A stretch of 64,000 nt of DNA from Xanthostigma xanthostigma. Taxonomy: Eukaryota; Arthropoda; Insecta; Raphidioptera; Raphidiidae. The position numbers were made by a program, and so were the translations under genes. Within the stretch, counting starts at the first letter, position 1. Every line of letters begins with the position of its first letter. This document shows, piece by piece, positions 23,301-30,129 of the stretch. The DNA is taken from assembly GCA_963575645.1 (NCBI GenBank), contig OY754468.1:3596001-3660000 (forward strand), read 5' to 3'. The notes under the pieces are model-generated. The model searched no databases and was not told where the DNA came from. It saw only the letters and a list, made by a program, of their open reading frames with translations.

Positions 23301-23482
23301 TTTTCGAAAATTTTAAACCGAGCAAGAAAATTTATATAAATTTACCAGTGTATGGAGAACTTTCTCAATCAAATGAACACGAATCAAAAAGTGATAATGA
23401 CAATACAAATGTGAAAGTGGAATCGACGTTGCCTTTTAAATATATTCCTTTAAATTTCAAAGGTCAGAACGATAAAGCATAA
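8204..23482 (+). CDS. Pancreatic-type triacylglycerol lipase, secreted (3' eleven exons)
   Basis: Eleven coding exons join in one frame through GT...AG introns: 8204-8324, 9464-9860, 10803-11037, 11854-12081, 12908-13064, 15566-15654, 15718-15844, 16473-16652, 17981-18080, 19391-19808, 22134-23482. They give 1132 codons plus TAA. The product is an alpha/beta-hydrolase of the lipase/vitellogenin family, which hydrolyses acylglycerol esters outside the cell. The nucleophile is Ser in GFSLGAHVAG, the acid Asp in LDPAGP, the base His in LCNHRRAYK; HGFGSS is the oxyanion loop. After the catalytic domain comes a PLAT/LH2 domain (about HQYQVKIESS to LYPGHCNPP), then nearly 600 residues of Ser/Thr/Asn-rich, probably disordered tail with many N-x-S/T sites. 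An RRKR motif precedes the catalytic domain. The first exon (start codon, signal peptide) is not in the visible set. Ordinary pancreatic lipases have about 450-500 residues; the excess is the tail. Confidence 0.95.
8433..8694 (+). mobile_element. Decayed Penelope-like/fold-back fragment
   Basis: The left part TTCAAATCTTTGATTAA matches the 'tail' of the family at 26790-27140, 44773-44880 and 45292-45412. The right part has CTGAAGA, a GGTCC/GGACC hairpin and a degenerate TGAACGT where the others have CGAAACGT. It ends in the family's palindrome word, ATTGGTCGATAAT. Lies in lipase intron 1. Confidence 0.6.
8716..9172. repeat. Inverted repeat in lipase intron 1
   Basis: The left arm (GATATCAAGATATCACTTTTTTTAAATAGGAACTCATATTT...) is an imperfect complement of 9050-9172, which ends ACCTTGATATTTCGGAG...TTTAGT. 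Fold-back element without coding content. Confidence 0.65.
9357..9390 (+). other. Hammerhead-core-like hairpin
   Basis: CTGAAGA (9357-9363), a perfect GTTAAC/GTTAAC hairpin, then GAAACGTAGAC. This is the CUGANGA - stem II - GAAA layout of a hammerhead ribozyme core. The cleavage site and stems I and III are not established, so activity is unproven. About 75 bp before the next lipase exon. Confidence 0.4.
9464..9860 (+). CDS. Lipase exon: N-terminal lipase domain
   Basis: Begins RRKRAPEKKVCYDELGCF. The 'VCYxxLGCF' start is the hallmark of pancreatic-lipase-type catalytic domains. It ends with KVVVHGFGSS (oxyanion loop) and LLRY, donor GTAAGT, phase 0. Higher GC than its surroundings. Confidence 0.95.
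10094..10278. mobile_element. MITE with ends CAGTGGCGGATCCA
   Basis: The terminal inverted repeats CAGTGGCGGATCCA and TGGATCCGCCACTG enclose about 160 bp with C/G homopolymer runs. The flanks (GTCTGTCC / CAGCCAAG) do not match, so no target duplication survives. The ends are hAT-like. Related to 870-950. Confidence 0.65.
10279..10802. other. Lipase intron 2 remainder
   Basis: AT-rich intron sequence without a recognised gene or clear repeat, ending in the acceptor tract at 10796-10802. Confidence 0.4.
10803..11037 (+). CDS. Lipase exon with nucleophile Ser
   Basis: Begins DNCNMICVDWAGGA. Contains GFSLGAHVAGFAG with the catalytic Ser codon AGC at 10971-10973. Acceptor TTTCAG, donor GTAGAT. 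Confidence 0.95.
11080..11710 (+). mobile_element. PIF/Harbinger transposase fragment
   Basis: About 11310-11455 reads KKRKLWVHPILLERESYGVF followed by HTLMEDLKKDH, the N-terminal signature of Harbinger (PIF) transposases ('RRxWVHP...R...GEFHxL...L'). The reading then loses similarity; the DDE domain is absent. Flanking GC-rich segments with CCGTT/AACGG and GGGCCGACGCG/CGTCGGCCCG pairs look like decayed inverted ends. Broken relic in lipase intron 3. Confidence 0.65.
11854..12081 (+). CDS. Lipase exon with catalytic Asp
   Basis: GLDPAGPLFES gives the catalytic Asp at 11859-11861, followed by DVIHSNGDN and GHVDFYPNGG, the usual metal/loop region. The donor is placed at GTATGT (12082) rather than the overlapping GTGTAT at 12080, because only that choice keeps frame with the next exon (W-S-R-T-D-A-E). 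Confidence 0.92.
12100..12900. other. Lipase intron 4: repeat remnants
   Basis: At 12547 'ACTAGCTTTTACCCGCGACTTCGTCC' in split form (TTTTACCCGCG / ACTTCGTCCACGTG) marks the start of a common dispersed insect repeat, followed by TTAATTAAT repeats and a C-run. No gene seen. Confidence 0.45.
12908..13064 (+). CDS. Lipase exon with catalytic His
   Basis: SLCNHRRAYKFFVESI supplies the catalytic His at 12943-12945. Cys-rich 3' half (CHFPAFPC, KCYPC) as in other family members. Donor GTAAGA. Confidence 0.93.
13335..13955 (-). mobile_element. Probable solo LTR
   Basis: On the minus strand it runs from TGTTGCGTGCCCCTTG to ...CAATTTTGTTACA, i.e. TG...CA ends. A TATA-like TATATAAGGCGAGCAGAG lies near 13765-13782 and AATAAA signals near 13368-13388, the usual order U3 promoter then poly(A) signal. 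The flanks CTAT/TTAT differ by one base, so the target duplication is uncertain. No gag-pol is nearby. Superfamily not assigned. Confidence 0.5.
14343..15346 (+). mobile_element. Repeat family A, near-complete copy
   Basis: Starts TTGACGTGATAACGTC, ends GACTTTACAGACAACCAATTTT. The interior contains GAAGCGAAAGATGCAATACC as in the copies at about 5035 and 53710. About 1 kb; no transposase recognised, so probably non-autonomous. Class not assigned. Confidence 0.7.
15566..15654 (+). CDS. Lipase exon, end of catalytic domain
   Basis: RTCGNMGYYADRSAGRGQLY, then LMTRDEEPFC leading into the PLAT domain. Acceptor CCTTTAG, donor GTACGT, phase 1. Confidence 0.9.
15718..15844 (+). CDS. Lipase exon, PLAT domain part 1
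   Basis: VHQYQVKIESSAE ... GKIVLTILGETGFNETFTMT, the first beta strands of a PLAT/LH2 sandwich, which in this family contacts lipid or colipase-like partners. Donor GTGAGT. Confidence 0.9.
15970..16305. repeat. Fold-back repeat with tRNA-like centre
   Basis: The arms share AACACCCATTGTTA... / ...CAAACAATGTCAC with its complement GTGACATTGTTTG. The centre includes GGGTTTGAGTCCTGATAGTGACA, reminiscent of a tRNA T-arm and acceptor end. Same family as 28975-29315. Located in lipase intron 7. Confidence 0.55.
16473..16652 (+). CDS. Lipase exon, PLAT domain part 2
   Basis: Begins with a split His codon and KDDEELIVSGS; includes VGVEILYIAYSGWLSSGLKN and WRIDKILFTDSFGKR, typical late PLAT strands. 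Donor GTAGGT. Confidence 0.9.
17354..17586. repeat. GC-rich inverted repeat
   Basis: CTCCACTACACACGTGACCA...CGCCACT at the left is the complement of AGTGGCGG...GTGTGTAGTGGAG at the right. The interior has GC content well above the surroundings and contains CATGCGTGGCCAGCATCG. Origin unknown. Lipase intron 8. Confidence 0.65.
17981..18080 (+). CDS. Lipase exon, end of PLAT domain
   Basis: SLSVCQKGLYLKSEHP ... LYPGHCNPPKPKTD; the paired cysteines close the C-terminal domain of this family. Acceptor TTTTTTTCAG, donor GTAAGT, phase 0. Confidence 0.88.
18104..18357 (-). mobile_element. Penelope-like palindromic element with 10-bp TSD
   Basis: ATATTCCTTT flanks it at 18094-18103 and 18358-18367. 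The palindrome (about 18140-18360) abuts the right repeat; a unique tail of about 36 bp separates it from the left one. On the minus strand it carries CTGAAGA, a GGAC/GTCC hairpin and GAAA, the hammerhead-like core shared with 27033-27060 and 58063-58089. Confidence 0.6.
18394..19390. other. Lipase intron 9 remainder
   Basis: Follows a poly(A) run of about 21 bases. Three variants of 'TTTACCGAACTAGTGCGTAATGGG' / 'GTCGTAATGGGTTATATT' / 'CACTAGTGTTAAATGGG' suggest an old diverged repeat. Nothing coding. Confidence 0.35.
19391..19808 (+). CDS. Lipase exon, C-terminal extension part 1
   Basis: Lys/Glu/Asn-rich and mostly low complexity, with one more ordered-looking stretch, NFPIRNMMDFFNLPWRPLL. 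No domain recognised. Acceptor TATTTTAG, donor GTAAGT, phase 1; joins the last exon as N-V-S-K-T. Confidence 0.85.
19820..20600. other. Lipase intron 10, left part
   Basis: A possible short inverted pair, GGTGCAACCACA (about 20140) and GTGGGTGCAACC (about 20430), frames a GC-richer segment; probably an old MITE. No gene seen. Confidence 0.35.
20603..21350. mobile_element. 750-bp fold-back element
   Basis: The two halves are complements around a centre at about 20975: GTCTATCTACTCAATGTGCGG on the left and its complement on the right, with shared inner blocks ATGACGTTAACATG and TTGCACCCTAATGG. A single-arm relative lies at 40546-40950. No coding capacity. Confidence 0.8.
21372..22080 (-). mobile_element. 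5'-truncated jockey-like LINE (RT C-terminus)
   Basis: The minus strand is open for about 195 codons, from MTISDTLNWTEHISNLSSKL to SVNDFKY. The 'L...W..HI..LS.KL....' and 'YGIMFWGCS' motifs are the thumb region that follows the palm of non-LTR reverse transcriptases. The palm catalytic motif is missing because of 5' truncation, the usual fate of LINE insertions. Lies in lipase intron 10, antisense to the gene. Confidence 0.85.
22134..23482 (+). CDS. Lipase last exon, long disordered tail
   Basis: Open for 449 codons to TAA at 23480-23482. Ser/Thr/Asn-rich with repeated N-x-S/T sequons. One amphipathic stretch, VQFLPHRLANMLDQAERYAR, followed by MTLLPFISAA, could be a short helix. Acceptor CATTTCTAG. 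No known domain; it may be a mucin-like or tethering tail. Confidence 0.88.
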
Positions 23483-24430
23483 AATGCAACTATTTTTATA
23501 GGTATAATTAATATTTTTAAAAAGACTGTCATTGAGTAGTATAGATAATATGAAAAAAATTGTGTCACGCGACACTCGAAAGAAGTGTAACTTCTTATGC
23601 ATTATTCAAAGGTTCCACAATAAGATTTAGTTTACTTAAAAGATCGTGTAGTTTACAGTACACACTACAGAATTGAAACTTGTCTCCGCAAAATCTACAC
23701 AGTACGTCTTGCAAACATAGTGATTCTAGTCAATGATCTGAAACGCCAACTTTTGTAAGTGGCCAGCTGAACTGTATGAACATCGTCCGGCAAACAGTGA
23801 TATGTTAAGGCCGCTGCACACGAGGCTAGAAACGCTGCTAGGAGTTCTGCTAGAGGTAGGCTAAGTAAGAAGCTAGAAATGACATCACTGTGGGCTGGCC
23901 TGCTAACTCACAAGATTGGTTTTAAAATTAGAACAGGGTCTATTTTCCCTGCTAGATCTGCTGCTAGGTATGAGCAAGAACCAATCAGGAAGCAGTATCT
24001 TGTCATGTGGGCACTTGAACAAACACCCACAAACCAACATGGCGTCATTCAGCTCAGAGTCAGACAACAGACACGTTTTGCTCTGTGTTTATATTCGAAC
24101 TGTCACTGCGCGCGCATCAGATCTATCCACAAAACAAGCTTGAAAAATAGCCTCGTGTGAAGCGAGCACTTAACAGCAATCAAGAAGACCAGCACTAGAA
24201 AACTAGCAGGCAAATCTAGCAAGGAATCTAGCAACGTTTCTAGCCTCGTGTGCAGCGGCCTTTACTCAAGATCTGTGTCTAAATGTTGTGAATTAACATT
24301 TACAAAAAAAAAATGGGCGCGTATACTTATGTACGCGCGTTTTAAGTTATACTTCTTTGACATGATTGAAAACTAATTTTTAATTTGCATCCAATAATAT
24401 TAATTTAAATAAATAAAGTAATAAAAGGAG
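23483..24430 (+). promoter_or_regulatory. Lipase 3' flank with candidate poly(A) signals
   Basis: No AATAAA occurs close after the stop. The first clear overlapping AATAAA hexamers are at 24408-24417, beyond the MITE at 23808-24261. If they are used, the 3' UTR would include the MITE. Confidence 0.4.
23808..24261. mobile_element. Harbinger-type MITE with TTA target duplication
   Basis: The terminal inverted repeats AGGCCGCTGCACACGAGGCT and the complement are followed by AGAAACG on both sides. TTA flanks both ends (23805-23807, 24262-24264), fitting the 3-bp TWA target of PIF/Harbinger elements. The interior has many CTAGCA/TGCTAG words and no transposase. Confidence 0.75.
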
Positions 24431-24972
24431 TGAGATTAGCATAAAAACAGCTATTAGACGCTACGCGCATGCGAACATGGTCACTACCTCTATTTTTTTT
24501 TGTAGCCTTTTTCGGCGAGCAACTTCAAACTGTTAATTTCGATGTTACAGTGCGCACGCGCATCTTAAAAATTCACTCTCATATTTTTTCACAACGCGCC
24601 AAAAGAAGTATAACCTCAAAAATGACTGTTAATAATTAATATATTCATAAATGTAAAATGATACACAACAGATACGCAAAACAACGCAGCAAGACATTAC
24701 TATCACTATGTGTACCCGTTTCCTTATTTGTATTCCGTCTTACGTGAAAACAACCCAAACTCGCATAAGAAGATACACTTCAATAAAAAACCAGTGAATA
24801 CTCAAACTAATTGTTATTATTTAAAATCTATCGACTGTTAAAAATGTATATTTTTATGTGAAAATTAAATGATTAATTGTGCAGGTAATAATAAAAATAC
24901 CTATAGCAATGAAATCAAAAGTTGTTAATTTTAATGGAAATAATACGTTAGCGTAAAAGAAACTAAAGGATA
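24265..24972. other. Intergenic, nothing recognised
   Basis: AT-rich sequence with some CpG-bearing words (CGCTACGCGCATGCG, GTGCGCACGCGC). No coding sequence or clear repeat boundary. Confidence 0.35.
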
Positions 24973-25403
24973 GCTTAAGAGTATTCGTCCCTGCAAACAA
25001 CCCCTGCACCCTTCATCACAAATCTTTTCCCCTCGCCTAAAAACGGTTCGCGCTCTCCCGACGTTATTTTTAAAGCTAGAGGGTTCTGGTAAACGCCAAA
25101 TGAAAGACAAAGAATCAGACTACAGATCCTTCAGGCGAATTTTTTGAAAAACAGTTTCGCCTACGTGTGAAATATTACGTAACTTATTATTTTTTTCAAA
25201 AGGTTGTAAGTTTTTTCAGGAATTTTTTTCAAAAAATTCGCCTGAAGGATCTGTAGTCTGATTCTTTGTCTTTCATTTGGCGTTTACCAGAACCCTCTAG
25301 CTTTAAAAATAGCGTCGGGAGAGCGCGAACCGTTTTTAGACGAGGGGAAAAGATTTGAGATTCAGGGTGCAGGGGGTATTTGCAGGGACGAATACTCTTA
25401 AGC
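24973..25403. repeat. 430-bp palindromic element
   Basis: GCTTAAGAGTATTCGTCCCT at the left and its complement at the right. The arms are about 200 bp and include AGAGGGTTCTGGTAAACGCC in both orientations. No coding content. The element at 25405 starts immediately beside it. Confidence 0.85.
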
Positions 25404-25404
25404 A

Positions 25405-26275
25405 CGTAGTCTGGTGTTCAGGTTTTGGAAAATCGAATTTATTTTTTTTTTTACATTTTTCGTATGTATAATATATTGAGAAAAAACCATAAAAATTTAA
25501 GATCGAAATATTAAATAGTTACAAAGCTATAGCATATAGTCAAGAGCTGTAACGGTCTTAAGGTAAGTCTCTTACCTGCTCTTGCTCTCAATTGTTATCA
25601 CGTTACCCTTATACTCCCGCAGAGTAGAGCAAAAAAATTAGCAGAAAACGATGCCTTTGAAGAAAAGGAAGGTTTACTATATGCACCAGGCATAGCTGAT
25701 TAGTGTAAATATATCTAATTTTTTTTTTGTAAGAAATTTGAAATCAAAACCTTAAACGCGTTTTTCTCAAAACTACGTTTTTGCAAGGGGCGCAGGTGAT
25801 TGAAACAATTATATACAACCGATTGCTTTCATTTTTGCACAGGGTATTCTACACAATAATAACTCCGTCCGGTTCTAGAATTATTTAATTATAAAAATTA
25901 TTTGTGTTTTTTAACCGATTTTCAACGACAAAATCACGATTTTCTCGCTGTTTTTTTGTTATTTATTAATAAAAAAATGTATTTCTAGTACGGGATAGAA
26001 CCACAACCCTACGAAACAATAATATAATCAATTTAATTTTTATAATTCAGAAGACTCCAAGTGACGTTATCACCCGCGCTACCCACCTACCTCCATTTAA
26101 AGTTGTCTACTTTAGGTTAAAAAAACAATTATAAAATGGCGTAAAATTGAGCAAAAAATTTTTTTTCTTAGTTTCCGATGTCAGTAAAAACATGTAACAA
26201 AATTGAAATGCATTATTTTGTTATTAAAAAAAATTCTGAAATAAGGGTTGTAAACGAGCTTGAACACCAGATTAC
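25405..26275. mobile_element. TIR element family B, short copy
   Basis: Ends GTAGTCTGGTGTTCAGG and complement. Colinear with the element at 62425-63897, including CAAAGCTATAGCATATAGTC, AACGATGCCTTTGAAGAA, GCACCAGGCATAGCTGATTA and TTCCGATGTCAGTAAAAACA. It lacks about 600 bp that the other copy has before the last segment. No transposase recognised. Confidence 0.8.
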
Positions 26276-26369
26276 TTCCTTAACCCCTGGCGTACAAAAG
26301 AGAATGTAATGCGCTTGGGTCCTATGTTTGTATATATCTGAGCAGCTGTCCAGTTTCTCATTAAGATGA

Positions 26370-26820
26370 ACAAAAAAAAAACGGCCAAGTACGAATCCGA
26401 CTCGCTCACCGAGGGTTCCGTACAAACTTGTCGGTATGTAAATAGTTCGTCCATCACGGGAATCGAATCTCGAAGATTTTCCTCGCTTTGCCGTTGGAAA
26501 ACTGTTGTCCCCATACATCAGCATAGGTGGCGGCATAGATTAGTTTACCAACTTAAGTGTATAATTGCAATGAGTTCAGATGAACTACCTGAACTGTACT
26601 GTATACCGTGGCTATATCTGATAGTCTTGAAAAGTTGAAAATGTGACAACCTTTGACAAGGACGGGGGGAGGGGTTAAAAAGTCCTAAAATGCGTGTGAC
26701 GTAATTTATGGATGGCCCCTAACGGCTAGTATCATATGTATGCCAGTCCGCCTAACATGATTGGACTTCCACAAATTATTATAATTTTAATTCAAATCTT
26801 TGATTAACATCTGAATAGAA
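26370..26820. other. Dispersed insect repeat fragment
   Basis: The sequence around 26380-26430 (CGGCCAAGTACGAATCCGAC ... CCGAGGGTTCCGTA) is a variant of a repeat I associate with several insect genomes. It is a relic; the rest of the interval is unassigned. Confidence 0.45.
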
Positions 26821-27140
26821 CTATTCAAATAAATAAAATTGTCGACCAATTTTTCTCAGACCATATATTCACAAAAAAATATAAAAATGCAAATCAATAC
26901 AACACAAGATGACGTTTCGATCCGGATTTGGATCTTCTTCAGAAATATCTAAAAAATATAAAAATTAATTGTGCATTCTATTAGATAATAAATAACTTAA
27001 TATTAATTAATTTTTATATTTTTTAGATATTTCTGAAGAAGATCCAAATCCGGATCGAAACGTCATCTTGTGTTATATTGATTATTTTTTGTCAATATAT
27101 GGTCTGAGAAAAATTGGTCGACAATTTTATTTATTTGAAG
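26790..27140 (+). mobile_element. Penelope-like palindromic element with 14-bp TSD
   Basis: TTATTATAATTTTA flanks it at 26776-26789 and 27141-27154. A 34-bp tail (containing AATCTTTGATTAACATCTGA) lies next to the left repeat; then a palindrome (26824-27139) abuts the right one. Both palindrome arms hold the hammerhead-like core CTGAAGA - GATCC/GGATC hairpin - GAAACGTC (27033-27064 on +; mirrored on -). No reverse transcriptase inside; a non-autonomous copy. Confidence 0.7.
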
Positions 27141-27154
27141 TTATTATAATTTTA

Positions 27155-28974
27155 TCATAATTTGAATTTTTTCATTGAATATTTATTGTGTTTATATAAA
27201 AATTGACCATTAATTTTGTTTTTAAAAATAAGTGCCAATTCTCACACTCTAATATGTGGTAAAACCATAAATATGAAAGTATTATTAGCAATTTCTCACC
27301 ATTTTCTTAAAAATGAATGGTTTTAGATATTTTCAGAGAATTGTTATTTTACTCTCGAGACTTGAGGAACATTTTTTATTAAACAATGTAAAAAAGGAAT
27401 CACTACACACTACAGAAGTGAAACTTCTTGTCGCATAACTCATTACAAACACGAATATAATTTAAAATCATGTTCTATACCAGCCATGCGCGAAGAATCC
27501 ACTCGTACTGAACGAGTTATGGAGGTACGAATTACTGATTTTCGAGACAAGCGTGGTGGGGATCTAACCGTGTACGCGCGCGTGCGCGCACATCCATACA
27601 CCCAAAAGAGTGGGCGTTTTCCGAAACACGTTCAGCAACATGAATGCAGTTCACTCTACCGTGCGCAAAGAAGTTTCACTATTAAAAAAATAATAATAGG
27701 TATAGTAAACTGAGAGCAGAGTGTCAATGAAGAGCCAATATTACGATTATTGACGGCGGAACAACTGTCTTTTTTTTGGGTACGGGGAGCTATAGGCGCA
27801 CGAATACTTATAAAAACTTACAGTGAAAAGGGGGCTGGACGCTGTTGAGAGGCTCAACCCACTACTGCTCGTCCGCCGCCAATGATTACGATATAAAATA
27901 ACAAATTATGTATTGTGTAGAACCGTTCCCTTTTGGTTTCAAAATATGAAATCATATAATTCATAAGTTTTTTCACAAAAATTTTGCCGAATTTTGGTTT
28001 ATCAAATAGAAGATATATTTGGAAAGTAAAATATATTTGGTCATAACAAGAAATTCATGAAATACTACTAAAAATGTATTATTTTAGTTATTCATGAAAT
28101 GAAATTCTAATCTCGTGAGAAATAGTTACAGGTACGAAACAGTCTCTGTGTACAAAGTTGGTATTTGAATGACTTTCTTGTAATATTTTGTTATGGTTAT
28201 AAATGAATTTTACTTTCCAAATGCCCCTCATCATTAGACCATCAAGATAAACTGTATTTATAAATTATAGAATCGCACAATGCCAAGTTGTTTTAATGTT
28301 ATAATTATGAAGTAGAATTTAGATGTTACGCAACGACTTGTTAATGAATATTAATTTATTAATATTTTAATGTTTAATAGAATTGTACATAAGAATATTT
28401 TTAATAAAAAATGATTTTTAATTATAAATATGGATTTTTTAAATCAGGCGCGTACCTATACAATCCTCTCAGAGGGTAGCATACAAGTCACAAGGTTTTA
28501 AATTTACTGTGCCCTGGAAGTGATCATTTTTTATTTTATTATAATATACCCGGCCCTCGATAGAAGTAAAAATGTTTCATATTTAAAGCACATATCAGAT
28601 CTGAGAAATATTTTTCAAAAAGTCCTTTGATAAATTTTCTTTCGAATCATACTGACGTTAATAAGCTTATATTGCCATCCTAACAAAGCCAATATCGTTT
28701 GTAATAATTAGGCTTTTGAAAAAAAAAATAATTATCAATTTTTTTATTGTATTATAAAACTTTTTTATAAATAATATTGATAATCGATGCGAAAAACTTT
28801 CAAAAAACTTTTTTAAATTAATTATAAGCAATTTAAAATTGATAAAATTTTTATAAAAATCACATGACTGTAAACCATAGAGATATAAATACTAGAGTGC
28901 GCTAGCGGGTATGCTTGCCATTGAAAGTGTCTGCAGTTCAGAGAGAGAAAGCTGCAAACGTTCCGTATCATTAT
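27155..28974. other. Intergenic, mostly unassigned
   Basis: Contains a short inverted pair (ATTACGATTATTGACGGCGG near 27740 and TCCGCCGCCAATGATTACGA near 27870) and long AT-rich stretches. No coding sequence convinced me. Confidence 0.35.
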
Positions 28975-29315
28975 ATATTATTGTTATATAGTAGCTACTG
29001 TTTGCTACAATTGTTAAGAAACACCCATTGTTACAATGCTATCAACATAGAAAAATTAGTTTATTTTTTTTCAAACATGATGTGAAAAAATCAGTTACCA
29101 ATGCTATAAATATTAGAATGATAGTTTGATAGTTGTGTCACTGTGGTGTAATGTAACACAGTCCGCCGCGATAGTGGAAAGATTCGGAGTTCGTATCCCG
29201 ATGGTGACATTGTTTGAAAAAAAAAATAAACTAATTTTTCTATGTTGATAGCATTGTAACAATGGGTGTTTCTTAACAATTGTAGCAAACAGTAGCTACT
29301 ATATAACAATATATT
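28975..29315. repeat. Fold-back repeat with tRNA-like centre
   Basis: Left arm TAGTAGCTACTGTTTGCTAC...AACACCCATTGTTACAATGC, right arm its complement. The centre (about 29130-29205) runs from TGTCACTGTGG to GATGGTGACA, with GAGTTCGTATCCCG resembling a B box. The ends of that centre can pair like an acceptor stem. Family member of 15970-16305. Confidence 0.65.
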
Positions 29316-29460
29316 ATAATAATTACTAAATGTAACTAAACTCATCTAAATATTATATATTATGTTTACTCAAATCAGCATTGTGTCGTATCATTAGTTA
29401 CCATAGAGATAAGGAGCTTTTCTCTCTCTGAACCGCAGACACTTTCACGGCTCGCTCGCG

Positions 29461-29599
29461 TACTATTCGGAACCCAAAGGAATGGTGAGACCTCTGGTGA
29501 AAAATGTCTCTATAGTTTTACCTGTCAAAAACCCCCTTATGGCAGTTCGGCGCATTTTTCACCAGAGGTCTCACCATTCCTTTGGGTTCCGAATAGTAT
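29461..29599. repeat. Near-perfect 139-bp palindrome
   Basis: TACTATTCGGAACCCAAAGG ... CCTTTGGGTTCCGAATAGTA, with AATGGTGAGACCTCTGGTGA and its complement further inside. The loop is about 45 bp. No gene content. Confidence 0.9.
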
Positions 29600-29659
29600 A
29601 ATATCTCTATGCTGTAAAAACGCTCTATAATTGGTTAGTTTTGTTTATGACGTCATAAT

Positions 29660-29760
29660 GTTAAAATGTTTTTAAGCTATTCGCCATGGGAACTGATTCT
29701 AGTGCTCCCTGGTGGCAGAAAATAAAAGCTGTATATTGTATTTCGGTAATTCTAAAAGAC
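29660..29760 (+). mobile_element. Fragment of LINE 5' region
   Basis: CGCCATGGGAACTGATTC and TGGTGGCAGAAAATAAAAGC match the 5' untranslated part of the LINE at 37062-38640 (opposite strand there). A short relic only. Confidence 0.6.
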
Positions 29761-30129
29761 ATCTAGTAGAAGGAGAACAGATGTTTAAAGTGAATCACAT
29801 TATAGTCAGGAGCAAGTACATTTTTAAAAACTTTGATTTTTCTTCATCGGTTAATTCTTTTCTTTTCTGTTTATATACCTACATCAATTTATTTTTTGAT
29901 TTTTTCCATTAAATAAAAAAGTTTTTTTGCCATATTCCATAATGATGAAAATTTGTTAACTGTCATTATGAAATCCTTTTTAACCTAACTAAATCATAAA
30001 TTGGATTCCTTTTTTTAAATCTATTTGTAGCAATGATATAAATGCATTAGAAACCATAACATGCACAGATCTCAGATGTAAATAACTGTTTATTTAAGAT
30101 GATGATGATGATGTGGAAGCGGAGTTGTT

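Noticed and set aside
22189..23325. Minus-strand open frames under the lipase tail exon
   Set aside because: Shadows of the low-complexity + strand tail; no conserved motif.
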